From assembly GCF_000282635.1 (NCBI RefSeq), contig NZ_AKIW01000024.1, positions 1 to 42,738 of the forward strand: a DNA stretch of 42,738 nucleotides, written 5' to 3'. This DNA comes from Variovorax sp. CF313 (GTDB lineage Bacteria; Pseudomonadota; Gammaproteobacteria; Burkholderiales; Burkholderiaceae_C). The notes under the pieces were generated by a model that was not told the origin of the DNA, searched no databases, and saw nothing but the letters and a program-made list of their open reading frames with translations. Position numbers and translations under genes: made by a program. Positions 1 through 7,857 of the stretch are shown here, piece after piece. Within the stretch, counting starts at the first letter, position 1; every line of letters begins with the position of its first letter.

Positions 1-72
1 CCGGGTGCTCCCCGCAGCGAAATAAAGGAGGAGGGCGAAGCCCGGGGGACATTCGCGCAGGGGAGTACCCGG
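1..72. repeat. Imperfect inverted repeat upstream of vgrG1
   Basis: Bases 1-13 (CCGGGTGCTCCCC) pair with 60-72 (GGGGAGTACCCGG) at 12 of 13 positions. A small hairpin (GGGC-GAA-GCCC, about 33-43) sits between the arms. The arrangement looks like a repeated extragenic palindrome or a large RNA stem. It could extend left of the window. There is no gene in 1-124. Confidence 0.45.
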
Positions 73-124
73 TGGCCTGTGCACGCACCCCGAACAAGCG
101 CCCATAAGTTCCAAAGAGAAAAAA

Positions 125-3013
125 ATGGCCGACAACGAGTTCCGCATAGAGACCGACTCCCCAGCCAAGGACGACCTGATGTTCTGGCGCATCGTCGGCC
201 ATGAAGCGCTCGCACGCCCGTCGTTCTACGAGCTCACGGTTCTCTCGAAGAACCGGGCCATCGATGCGAAGGACATCCTCGGGCGTGCCTTCGACGTGGT
301 GATCGAATTCCTGGATTCGGATGGCGGCACGCACGAGCGGCATTGCCAGGGACATGCGGTGCGCTTCACGCGCGTGCAGGCGGCCGGCCGCTACTTCGAG
401 TACCGCATCGCGCTGCGCTCGTGGTTCTGGCTGCTGACCAAGCGCAGCAACTCTCGCATCCTGCAGGACAAGAAGGTGCTCGAGGTGCTCGACGCCGTCT
501 TCGAGGACAGCCCGATCAAGCGATTCAAGAAGACCAAGCCGGGCAAGGTGATCGGTGCCCACAAGCCTCGCCGCTATTGCGTGCAGCACCTCGAGAGCGA
601 CTATCGCTACCTGTCGCGCCTGCTCGAGGACGAGGGCATCTACTACTGGTTCGATGCGCACGACGCGCCCGGCACGATGCATCTGTCCGACGCCAGCGAC
701 ATCGCGCACGACAAACTGCCCGTGGCCGACACGCTGAACCACATGGCCGGCAATGCGAGCGAGGCGCGCTTCAACGAGATTTCCCAATGGGTCAGCGCGC
801 GCCAGTTCGACACCGGCAAGCATGCGAGCCGCGACAGCGACTTCAAGGCCATCAACAAGACGCTGGGTGCCAACGTCGACGCGGCCGACGACCACGAACT
901 GGCGGATTTCGAGGCCTTCGATTTTCCGGGCGGCTACTTCAGCGGCGAGGATGCCGAGAGCAGCGCCAAGGTGCGCGCCGAGGAGCTGGGTGCACGGCGC
1001 GACCGGCACTGGGCGTTCACCGCATGGCCCGACGTGACCGCCGGCCGCAGCTTCGCCTACAAGGGCGACCCCGACGGCACGCGCGACGGCGACTATTTCA
1101 TCGCGGCCTGCACCTTCGTCGCGAGCCATCCGGGCTACGAGGGCCTGCACATCGGCGACGCTCCCGAGCCCTTGGCGCTCACGTTGCGCGAGGCACTGGA
1201 CGACGACGCCGTCGGTGCCGACACGCGCGCCGTCCTCGAGGCGCTGATTGCGCGCATGCCCGACGTGCGCGGCGGCTGCGCCTTCCTGCTCACGGTGCTG
1301 CCCATGGACATGCCGTTCCGTCCACCGCGCCTCACGCCGCGCGTGGTCATGCCGGGGCCGCAGACCGCCATCGTGGTCGGTGCCAAGGGCAAGGAGCACG
1401 ACGTGGACGAGTTCGGCCGCGTCAAGGTGCATTTCTTCTGGGACCGCTACGACGAGAGCGACGAGAAGTCCACCTGCTGGGTGCGGGTCTCGCAGCCCTG
1501 GGCCGGCAAGGGATGGGGCGGCTACTTCGCGCCGCGCATCGGCCAGGAAGTGATCGTCGACTTCATCAACGGCAACCCCGACCGGCCGATCATCGTGGGC
1601 CGCGTCTACAACGACGAGCAAGGCATTCCCTACAAGTCGGCCACGCAGAGCGGCTTCAGGACGCGCTCGACGCCGGGCGGCAGCCCCTCGAACTACAACG
1701 AGATCATGTTCGAGGACCAGAAGGGCTCCGAGCTGGTCAACATCCATGCCGAGCGCAACATGTCGACCTCGGTCGAGGTGGACGATTCCACCAGCGTCGG
1801 CCACGACCAGAGCCTCACGGTGGAGAACGATCGCCACGTCACGGTCAAGAAATTCGAGACGCACGTGGTGGGCAAGAATCAGGACGTGGAGATCCACGGC
1901 TACAACACCAGCAAGATCGGCAAGGACTATGCGCTGCTGGTGACCGGCAACCTGCTCACCCAGACCAAGGGTTTCCGTACCGACGTGTCGGTGCTCGGCG
2001 AACTCCGCACCGTCGGCGTCGGCCAGACCATCGGCGTGTCGGGCCCGGTAGTGCACGGCTCGGCCTCGCTGGCCGTCACCACGGGCGAAATGAGCGTCAC
2101 CACTTCGGCGACCAAGCTCGGCGCATCAGGCGACATCAGCGTGACGGCGGGGGGCGCACGCAAGGACGTCGCAACCGGCTCGCACACCATCGCATCGAGC
2201 GCCGGCATCAAGCTGGTGGCGGGCGCCGACATCGACCTGATGGCCTACGCGAACATCAATGCGACCTCGATGGGCTCCAACACCACGGTGCTGGGCTCCA
2301 ACTCGAGCGGCTACATCGGGTCGTCCAGCGAAGCCAACATGGGCATGGCGCGCAGCACCTTCATGGGGCTGCAGATGAGCAACTTCCTCGGCGTGAGCAT
2401 CGACAACGCGCTGGCGATCCAGATGGAGAACTGCGCCGCGCTGCAGATGCACAACGTGGCCGCGCTGGACCTCACCAACACGCCGGCCGACATCGAGTGC
2501 ACGGCCGTCAAGATCATCCAGCCCGGTGCCGGCGCGGGCGGGGCCGCCGGCGCGGCCGTGGTCGGTGCGCTGGGCGGATTGGTGGCGGGCGTGCTCGGCC
2601 TCGGCGATGCCGCGGCGACCATGAAGCAGTACGCCGATGCGGCGCAGGCGCTGCGCGATGCCGCCAAGGACATTCCCGAACTGCCGGGGCTGCAGACCAA
2701 GCTCAATGCCCTGGCCGACAGCGCGGACCGCCGGCAGCGGCAAGTCGGCACGGCCGTCGGGGCTGGCGTGGGTGCGGCGGTGGGATTCGTGGCGGGTGGG
2801 CCGCTCGGCGCCGCGGCGGGTGCCGCGGTTGGCTCGCAACTGGGAGGCAACTACCTGCCGGGTGCGGCGACCAAGGCCGCCGGGTTCGTGGACGACCACA
2901 CCAAGGGCGTCGGCGAAGCCGCGGACAAGGCGTGGGATGCCGCCATGCCGGCTGCGGGCAAGTCTCCCGGTCCCCAGGGCGGCAGCGGTGGCTCCAATCC
3001 GGTGGGCAGCTGA
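125..3013 (+). CDS. vgrG: T6SS spike protein VgrG (VgrG1) with glycine-rich C-terminal extension
   Basis: This is a trimeric spike protein that tips the Hcp tube and carries cargo into target cells. Residues about 1-390 match the gp27-like region, and about 405-500 the gp5 OB-fold (WVRVSQPWAGKGWGG, IGQEVIVDF, GRVYN are typical VgrG motifs). A beta-helix-like repeat region runs to about 795. The last ~165 residues are an unusual extension with two Gly/Ala-rich glycine-zipper stretches (about 799-826 and 877-914) around a helical piece. The start ATG follows a purine-rich AAAGAGAAAAAA. The stop overlaps the next ATG (TGATG), so translation is probably coupled to the DUF2169/pentapeptide gene. 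The N-terminal half closely resembles VgrG2 at 7858. The family call is certain; any toxin or membrane function for the extension is inference. Confidence 0.95.
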   Translation: MADNEFRIETDSPAKDDLMFWRIVGHEALARPSFYELTVLSKNRAIDAKDILGRAFDVVIEFLDSDGGTHERHCQGHAVRFTRVQAAGRYFEYRIALRSWFWLLTKRSNSRILQDKKVLEVLDAVFEDSPIKRFKKTKPGKVIGAHKPRRYCVQHLESDYRYLSRLLEDEGIYYWFDAHDAPGTMHLSDASDIAHDKLPVADTLNHMAGNASEARFNEISQWVSARQFDTGKHASRDSDFKAINKTLGANVDAADDHELADFEAFDFPGGYFSGEDAESSAKVRAEELGARRDRHWAFTAWPDVTAGRSFAYKGDPDGTRDGDYFIAACTFVASHPGYEGLHIGDAPEPLALTLREALDDDAVGADTRAVLEALIARMPDVRGGCAFLLTVLPMDMPFRPPRLTPRVVMPGPQTAIVVGAKGKEHDVDEFGRVKVHFFWDRYDESDEKSTCWVRVSQPWAGKGWGGYFAPRIGQEVIVDFINGNPDRPIIVGRVYNDEQGIPYKSATQSGFRTRSTPGGSPSNYNEIMFEDQKGSELVNIHAERNMSTSVEVDDSTSVGHDQSLTVENDRHVTVKKFETHVVGKNQDVEIHGYNTSKIGKDYALLVTGNLLTQTKGFRTDVSVLGELRTVGVGQTIGVSGPVVHGSASLAVTTGEMSVTTSATKLGASGDISVTAGGARKDVATGSHTIASSAGIKLVAGADIDLMAYANINATSMGSNTTVLGSNSSGYIGSSSEANMGMARSTFMGLQMSNFLGVSIDNALAIQMENCAALQMHNVAALDLTNTPADIECTAVKIIQPGAGAGGAAGAAVVGALGGLVAGVLGLGDAAATMKQYADAAQALRDAAKDIPELPGLQTKLNALADSADRRQRQVGTAVGAGVGAAVGFVAGGPLGAAAGAAVGSQLGGNYLPGAATKAAGFVDDHTKGVGEAADKAWDAAMPAAGKSPGPQGGSGGSNPVGS

Positions 3014-5634
3014 TGCAGGTCTGCAAGCCCATGTCGCTCGGCTTCTCGAGCCGCGCGATCGAATACCGCAAACGCTACGGCCTGTGCGTCACGCACTGCC
3101 TGTACCTGCCGTTCGAGCAAGGCGCAAGCGGACGGCTCTGGGGCGAACAGTCGATGTGGAACTTCGTGGGCCGCGAGATGACCCTGCCGCTGCTCGACGA
3201 AGGCGTGGCGAAGCTCACGCCCGAGTTCCTGGTGCACGGCCATGCCTGGCCCGACCCGGCCGGCTCGTCGCCGGACTGCGCCGTGCGGGTCCGGCTCGCC
3301 GGAACGCAGAAGACCGTGCTCGCCTTCGGCGACCGGTGGTGGGACGGTGACGAGCCGCGCGCCGCACCGGCGGCAGTGCCCGGGAAGATCGACCTCGACT
3401 GGGCCAATGCCTATGGCGGCAGCGACTTCGCGCCGAACCCGTTGGGCAAGGGGCGCACGGCTGACGCAGGCGTGCGCTTCCTGCCGAACCTCGAACTGCC
3501 GGGCTCGCGCGTTCTGTCGCCACGGTCCGAGGTGGTGCCGGCCGGCTATGGACCGCTCGATGCGACGCATCCGCAGCGCATCGCGTACCGCGGAAGCTAC
3601 GACGCGGACTACCTCAAGACGCATGCGCCGGGCTTTCCGCCGGACCTCGACTGGAAGCACTTCAACATGGCGCCGAAGGACCAGTGGCTCGGCGAAGCGC
3701 TGCGCGGGGACGAGCCCTACGCGCTCGACAACCTGCATCCGACGCAGCGCCACATCGAGGGCCGGTTGCCGGGCCTGCGCGTGCGCACCTTCGTCAACTA
3801 CGCGCGGGGCGCGTCCGGCGACCACAAGTTGCGCGAGGTGCCGATGCGGCTCACCACCGTGTGGTTCTTCCCGCATGCGGAGCGTCTGGTGCTGGTGTTC
3901 CATGGGATGGCCGAATGCGCGGAGGACGATGGCGCCGACATCGTGCACCTGCTCGGCGCGGTCGAGCGGCTGGGTGCCCCCAAATCCGACGCGCACTACA
4001 TCGACGTGCTGGCCCGGCGCAGCGATCCGAAGCACGGCGGCCTCGAGGCGCTGAACGACACGGACCTGCTGCCCGAAGGCATCGACACCCGCGACCCGGA
4101 GGCCGAGCAGGCCGAACAGGCCTTCGCGATGGAGGGACTGCAGGGCCAGGCGCAACGCCAGCGCGCAGAGGTCGACATCGCCCTTGCGCGCGAGGCCCTG
4201 CGCGCGCAGGGCAAGGACCCGGACGCGCTGGGCATGGTGCTGCCGCCGCCCGAGAAGAAACGCAGCATGGCCGAGCTCCCGGCCTACCTCAAGGCCAGGC
4301 AGCAGGAGGCCGAGGCCTCGCGCTGGGCCGCGATCGAGGAGATGGTCGGGCAGGTCCAGCGCGTGCTCGACATGGAAGAGGCGGGCCAGGTCGACATGGC
4401 GAAGCTCGCGCACCGCGGGCCGCCACGCTACAACGCCGAAGCCCATCTGGCCGAACTCGACGCGCAGCGCGCGGAGGGCCTGGCCTTCGACCAGCGCGTC
4501 GTCGCCCGGCAACTGGCCCAGCGCGAAGGCGCCGAGCGCCTGGGCTACCTGCAGGGGGCGCATCTCCAGCCGCCGGCCTATGTGCAGCAAGGCGAGGTGG
4601 CGGCCGGCGGGCGCTCCCTGATGCAATGGATGCTGGGCAAGGGGCTGCGCAGCTTTCCCGGCATCGACCTCACCGGTGCCGACCTGTCGGCGCTGGATCT
4701 GCGCGACGTCGACTTCACCGACGCCTGGCTCGAGAGCGCGAACCTGCAGGGTTCGAACGTGTCCGGTGCGAACTTCACGCGGGCCGTGCTCGCGCATGCC
4801 GGGCTGCAGGGCACGATCGCCATCGGTGCCACCTTCACCCATGCCAACCTGGGCCGTGCCCGGCTGGCGGGCGCGGTGTTCGACCAGGCCCAACTCCAGG
4901 GCGCCGTCCTGATGCACTGCCAACTCGCGCAGACCAGCCTGCGGCGCGCGGACATCGCTGGCGCGAATCTGCTCGAGACCACGTGGGGCCCGGCCGACTG
5001 GAGCGGTGTCGAAGCCGGCAACAACCTGTTCTACAAGCTCGACATGCGGGGGCTGCAGGCCGGCGAGGCGAACCTTGCGGGCGCCACGCTGGTCGAGTGC
5101 GACCTGAGCGAGACCGACCTGCGCGGTGCGCGGATGGCCGGCGCCAGCTTCGTCACCTGCCGGCTCGACCGCACACGGCTGGCCGGCGCCCAACTCGATG
5201 GCGCGGTCTTCACCAAGGACTGCTCGCTCACCGAAGCCGACCTGTCGCGGGCCAGCCTGCGCGGCGCCAACCTGGGCGAGGTCGAGATGCGCGGGTGCAC
5301 GCTGGTCAGGGCGCAGTTAAACGGCGCGAACCTCGGTGCGGCGCGCCTTGCGGGTTGCGACGCGCGCCTGGCCGTTGCCGAAGGCACGCTGCTGCGCAAG
5401 GCGGTGCTGACCGGGGCTCGCCTCGCGGGCGTGAACTTCAAGGACGCCATGCTGCAGCATGCCGACCTGCGCAGCGCCGATCTGCGCAACGCCAACTTCT
5501 TCGGCGCCGACATCTCCCGCACGAAGCTGGACGGCGACGTGCGATTCGATGGCGCGCTGCTGGAGCGGGTGCGCACCTGGCCGCGGCTCACGCCCGAGCA
5601 GCAGGCGCGCCATGCAGCGGCCCACCCGATCTGA
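3013..5634 (+). CDS. DUF2169 domain protein fused to pentapeptide repeats
   Basis: This is an 873-residue protein. The frame is open far upstream inside vgrG1, but the true start is the ATG overlapping the vgrG1 stop, where homology to DUF2169 begins (MQVCKPMSLGF). Residues about 1-320 are DUF2169, a family known as an adaptor/chaperone-like partner of VgrG and PAAR proteins. Residues about 330-530 are charged and helical. Residues about 547-850 are pentapeptide repeats (A(D/N)LxxA type, for example TGADLSALDLRDVDF), which form a right-handed quadrilateral beta-helix. Its place directly after vgrG1 suggests it loads or decorates that spike. Whether the pentapeptide rod is structural, an adaptor or a toxin cannot be told from sequence. 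Confidence 0.88.
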   Translation: MQVCKPMSLGFSSRAIEYRKRYGLCVTHCLYLPFEQGASGRLWGEQSMWNFVGREMTLPLLDEGVAKLTPEFLVHGHAWPDPAGSSPDCAVRVRLAGTQKTVLAFGDRWWDGDEPRAAPAAVPGKIDLDWANAYGGSDFAPNPLGKGRTADAGVRFLPNLELPGSRVLSPRSEVVPAGYGPLDATHPQRIAYRGSYDADYLKTHAPGFPPDLDWKHFNMAPKDQWLGEALRGDEPYALDNLHPTQRHIEGRLPGLRVRTFVNYARGASGDHKLREVPMRLTTVWFFPHAERLVLVFHGMAECAEDDGADIVHLLGAVERLGAPKSDAHYIDVLARRSDPKHGGLEALNDTDLLPEGIDTRDPEAEQAEQAFAMEGLQGQAQRQRAEVDIALAREALRAQGKDPDALGMVLPPPEKKRSMAELPAYLKARQQEAEASRWAAIEEMVGQVQRVLDMEEAGQVDMAKLAHRGPPRYNAEAHLAELDAQRAEGLAFDQRVVARQLAQREGAERLGYLQGAHLQPPAYVQQGEVAAGGRSLMQWMLGKGLRSFPGIDLTGADLSALDLRDVDFTDAWLESANLQGSNVSGANFTRAVLAHAGLQGTIAIGATFTHANLGRARLAGAVFDQAQLQGAVLMHCQLAQTSLRRADIAGANLLETTWGPADWSGVEAGNNLFYKLDMRGLQAGEANLAGATLVECDLSETDLRGARMAGASFVTCRLDRTRLAGAQLDGAVFTKDCSLTEADLSRASLRGANLGEVEMRGCTLVRAQLNGANLGAARLAGCDARLAVAEGTLLRKAVLTGARLAGVNFKDAMLQHADLRSADLRNANFFGADISRTKLDGDVRFDGALLERVRTWPRLTPEQQARHAAAHPI

Positions 5635-5656
5635 ACGGGGCGACGGAGGACACCCA

Positions 5657-6706
5657 GTGAAAGCCGAACACCTCACGCTCGCCATCGGCATGGGAGAGCC
5701 CATCGACGGGCTCGACCTGCGCAAGGGCCGCTTCGCGAAAACCTTCATCGGCGGCGGCGTGTTCACGAAGGCGCAGCTCGACGAAGTCGACCTCCGTGAA
5801 GCCGATGGCCGCGAAAGCGTGTTCGACCGCTGCCACCTCACGGGCGCGATGTTCAACGGCGCCAATCTGCGTCGCGCGGTGTTCAACCAGTGTGAGCTGG
5901 CCCACGCGGATTTCCGCAACGCACACCTGCATGGCGCGACCTTCAGCGAATGCAGCCTGAGCCATGCCCAGTTCGCGCAGGCCTGGATGGGCATGGCGAC
6001 GTTCTCGCGCTGCCGGCTCGACCATGCGAGCCTGTCGGAAGCCGCGCTCGAGTCTGCGGTGTTCACGGATTGTTCCCTGATCGACGTCAACGCCGACGGC
6101 AGCGAATGGAAACATACCTGCGTGCTGCAGTGCGACCTGTCGCAGCTCACCTGGGCGGGCGCGCGCATGACCCGCGCGACGTTCAGCAAGACCGCGCTGC
6201 GCCGGAAGTCCTTCGAGGGACTGGCGCTCGACGGCTGCCAGTTTTCCTTTGCCGATCTCAGCGAGGCGAATTTTTCGGGCGTCTCGCTGCGGCAATGCAA
6301 CTTCCAGGGCGCGACCCTCGACCGGGCCGACTTCAGCCATGCGGTCGGCCCCAACGCGCTGTTCTGCGACGCGCAGGGCGAGCAGGCGAACTTCTCGCAG
6401 GCCCGGCTGCGCCAGGCGCTCTTCACGGGCGGCCGCTTTCCGGCGGCGCGCTTCGATGGCGCCGATCTCTACCAATGCCATTTCGCCCATGCGCAACTGG
6501 CGGGTGCCAGCCTGGCGGGCGCCGAACTCACCTACGCAGATTTCCGGCACGCAGACCTCGTCAACGCCGACCTGCGCCAGGCCACGATGCTGCGGACCTG
6601 CCTGCATGGCGCGAAGGCGGCCGGCGCCCAGATGACCGACCGCGCCCGCGCGCTCGAAACCGACCCCGAGCTGGACCGCGCCGAGCGCTGGACAGCCACC
6701 GCCTGA
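5657..6706 (+). CDS. Pentapeptide repeat protein
   Basis: This 349-residue protein is almost wholly pentapeptide repeats (CHLTGAMFNGANLRRAVF type) from about residue 15 to 330. It starts at GTG 5657 after GGAGGA at about 5645, where the repeat-bearing protein begins; a longer open frame upstream overlaps the previous gene and is not coding. It lies 22 nt after the DUF2169-pentapeptide fusion and 16 nt before the DUF3540 gene, so it belongs to the VgrG1 unit. The repeats carry Phe, Leu or Met at the central position. No enzyme domain, signal peptide or membrane segment is visible. Its function is unknown; it is probably a rod-like accessory of the spike complex. Confidence 0.85.
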   Translation: MKAEHLTLAIGMGEPIDGLDLRKGRFAKTFIGGGVFTKAQLDEVDLREADGRESVFDRCHLTGAMFNGANLRRAVFNQCELAHADFRNAHLHGATFSECSLSHAQFAQAWMGMATFSRCRLDHASLSEAALESAVFTDCSLIDVNADGSEWKHTCVLQCDLSQLTWAGARMTRATFSKTALRRKSFEGLALDGCQFSFADLSEANFSGVSLRQCNFQGATLDRADFSHAVGPNALFCDAQGEQANFSQARLRQALFTGGRFPAARFDGADLYQCHFAHAQLAGASLAGAELTYADFRHADLVNADLRQATMLRTCLHGAKAAGAQMTDRARALETDPELDRAERWTATA

Positions 6707-6722
6707 TCTTCCGGAGACGACC

Positions 6723-7376
6723 ATGACCACCATCACTCCCTCTGCCCGCCGCCGCGCATCCGCGCGCGACACCTCGCCGGCCACGCCGGCGCAAAGCTGC
6801 GTCGGCCTGATCACCGGCAGCGACGCGCAAGGCTTCAGCGTGGCCAGTGGCGGCTTGCGTGCGCGCGGCCGGCGCGCCGCGAGCTGCCTGCTCGAGCCGG
6901 CCGCCGGCGACACCGTCGCCTGCCTGCTGGTGGCGCCCGACGAGGTCTGGGTGCTGGCGGTGCTGCAGCGCGAAGAGGGCGTAGCCAACGTGCTGAGCTG
7001 CCATGGCGATACCCGGTTCGCGGTCGAGGGCGGCGCGCTGAGCCTGGCCGCGCCGACGCTGTCGCTGGAGGCGGCTGCGTTCTCGCTGAAGACGGACAAG
7101 GCCAGCGTCTGCGCCGAGGACGCCGAGCTCATGGGCCGGAACCTGCGCGTCATCGGTACCGCGATCAAGCTGGTGGGGGCGGTGCTGTCGACCGTGTTCG
7201 ACCGGGTCACTCACTTCAGCCGCCATCACCTGCGCACGACAGAAGGTATCGACCGCGTGCAGGCCACGCACGTGGAATGCGAGGCGCAGCAGTTGCTGCG
7301 CCTGTCGGGCGAGCATGCGCTGGTGAACGGCGAGAAGCTCGTCAAGGCGCGCGGCGGCCAGATCCACTTCGGTTGA
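6723..7376 (+). CDS. DUF3540 domain protein (T6SS spike-associated)
   Basis: This 217-residue protein matches DUF3540, a family found between VgrG, DUF2169 and PAAR-like genes in T6SS loci. Residues about 25-90 read as a small beta barrel (GLITGSDAQGF...DTVACLLVAPDEVWVLAVL). The rest is short beta strands with alternating hydrophobics, like a short stretch of VgrG beta-helix, ending in GGQIHFG. The start ATG follows CCGGAGACG with good spacing. The next gene, the PAAR-like tip, starts 11 nt downstream. A role as a short adaptor between VgrG1 and its tip is inference from fold-like features and position. Confidence 0.8.
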   Translation: MTTITPSARRRASARDTSPATPAQSCVGLITGSDAQGFSVASGGLRARGRRAASCLLEPAAGDTVACLLVAPDEVWVLAVLQREEGVANVLSCHGDTRFAVEGGALSLAAPTLSLEAAAFSLKTDKASVCAEDAELMGRNLRVIGTAIKLVGAVLSTVFDRVTHFSRHHLRTTEGIDRVQATHVECEAQQLLRLSGEHALVNGEKLVKARGGQIHFG

Positions 7377-7387
7377 AGGAGCGCGCC

Positions 7388-7783
7388 ATGTTCGCCAACT
7401 GCCAGATGATGGGGATGGACATGGGCTTCCCCGACGTCTGCATCACGCCGGCCGCGCCGTCGCCCATTCCCGTGCCCTATCCCAACATCGCGATGGGTCC
7501 GATGGCGATCCCGAACTGCCCGACCATCCTGATCATGGGCATGCCGGCGCACAACCTTGGCACCACCATCCCGATGACGAACGGCGACAACGCCGGCGTG
7601 TTGATGGGCGTGGCCTCGGGCACGGTGATGGGGCCGAGCCGGCACCTGACGGCGGCGTTCACCGTGCTCTTCTGCGGCATGCCGGCCACGCGGCTGACCA
7701 GCGTGTCGCTGCAGAACAGCACGAACTGCCCGGGTGTGCGCACGGTGCCGAGCCAGGCGCTGGTGCTGTTGCTGGCGCCATAG
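7388..7783 (+). CDS. DUF4150 PAAR-like tip protein
   Basis: This 131-residue protein matches the DUF4150/PAAR-like family that caps the VgrG spike. Visible hallmarks are the Pro-rich N-terminus PSPIPVPYPNIA and the later MTNGDNAG, both shared with the DUF4150 domain of the effector at 12806. The ATG at 7388 follows AAGGAGCGCGCC and is preferred over upstream in-frame starts that overlap the DUF3540 gene. No extra C-terminal domain is present, so this is a bare tip without fused toxin. It closes the VgrG1 unit; a 74-nt gap separates it from vgrG2. Confidence 0.88.
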   Translation: MFANCQMMGMDMGFPDVCITPAAPSPIPVPYPNIAMGPMAIPNCPTILIMGMPAHNLGTTIPMTNGDNAGVLMGVASGTVMGPSRHLTAAFTVLFCGMPATRLTSVSLQNSTNCPGVRTVPSQALVLLLAP

Positions 7784-7857
7784 GCCACACGGCTGCTTCA
7801 CGGCGAGGCCGCGAAGCGGCATCGTTCGCAAAGAAGCACGAAGAGGGAGTGCATGGC

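Noticed and set aside
343..3012. Upstream extension of the DUF2169-pentapeptide frame through vgrG1
   Set aside because: It is out of frame with VgrG1 and Arg-rich; family homology begins at ATG 3013.
2851..5193. 780-codon open frame on the minus strand
   Set aside because: It lies antisense to the DUF2169-pentapeptide gene, is rich in Arg, Gly, His and Val as shadow frames in GC-rich DNA are, and shows no domain.
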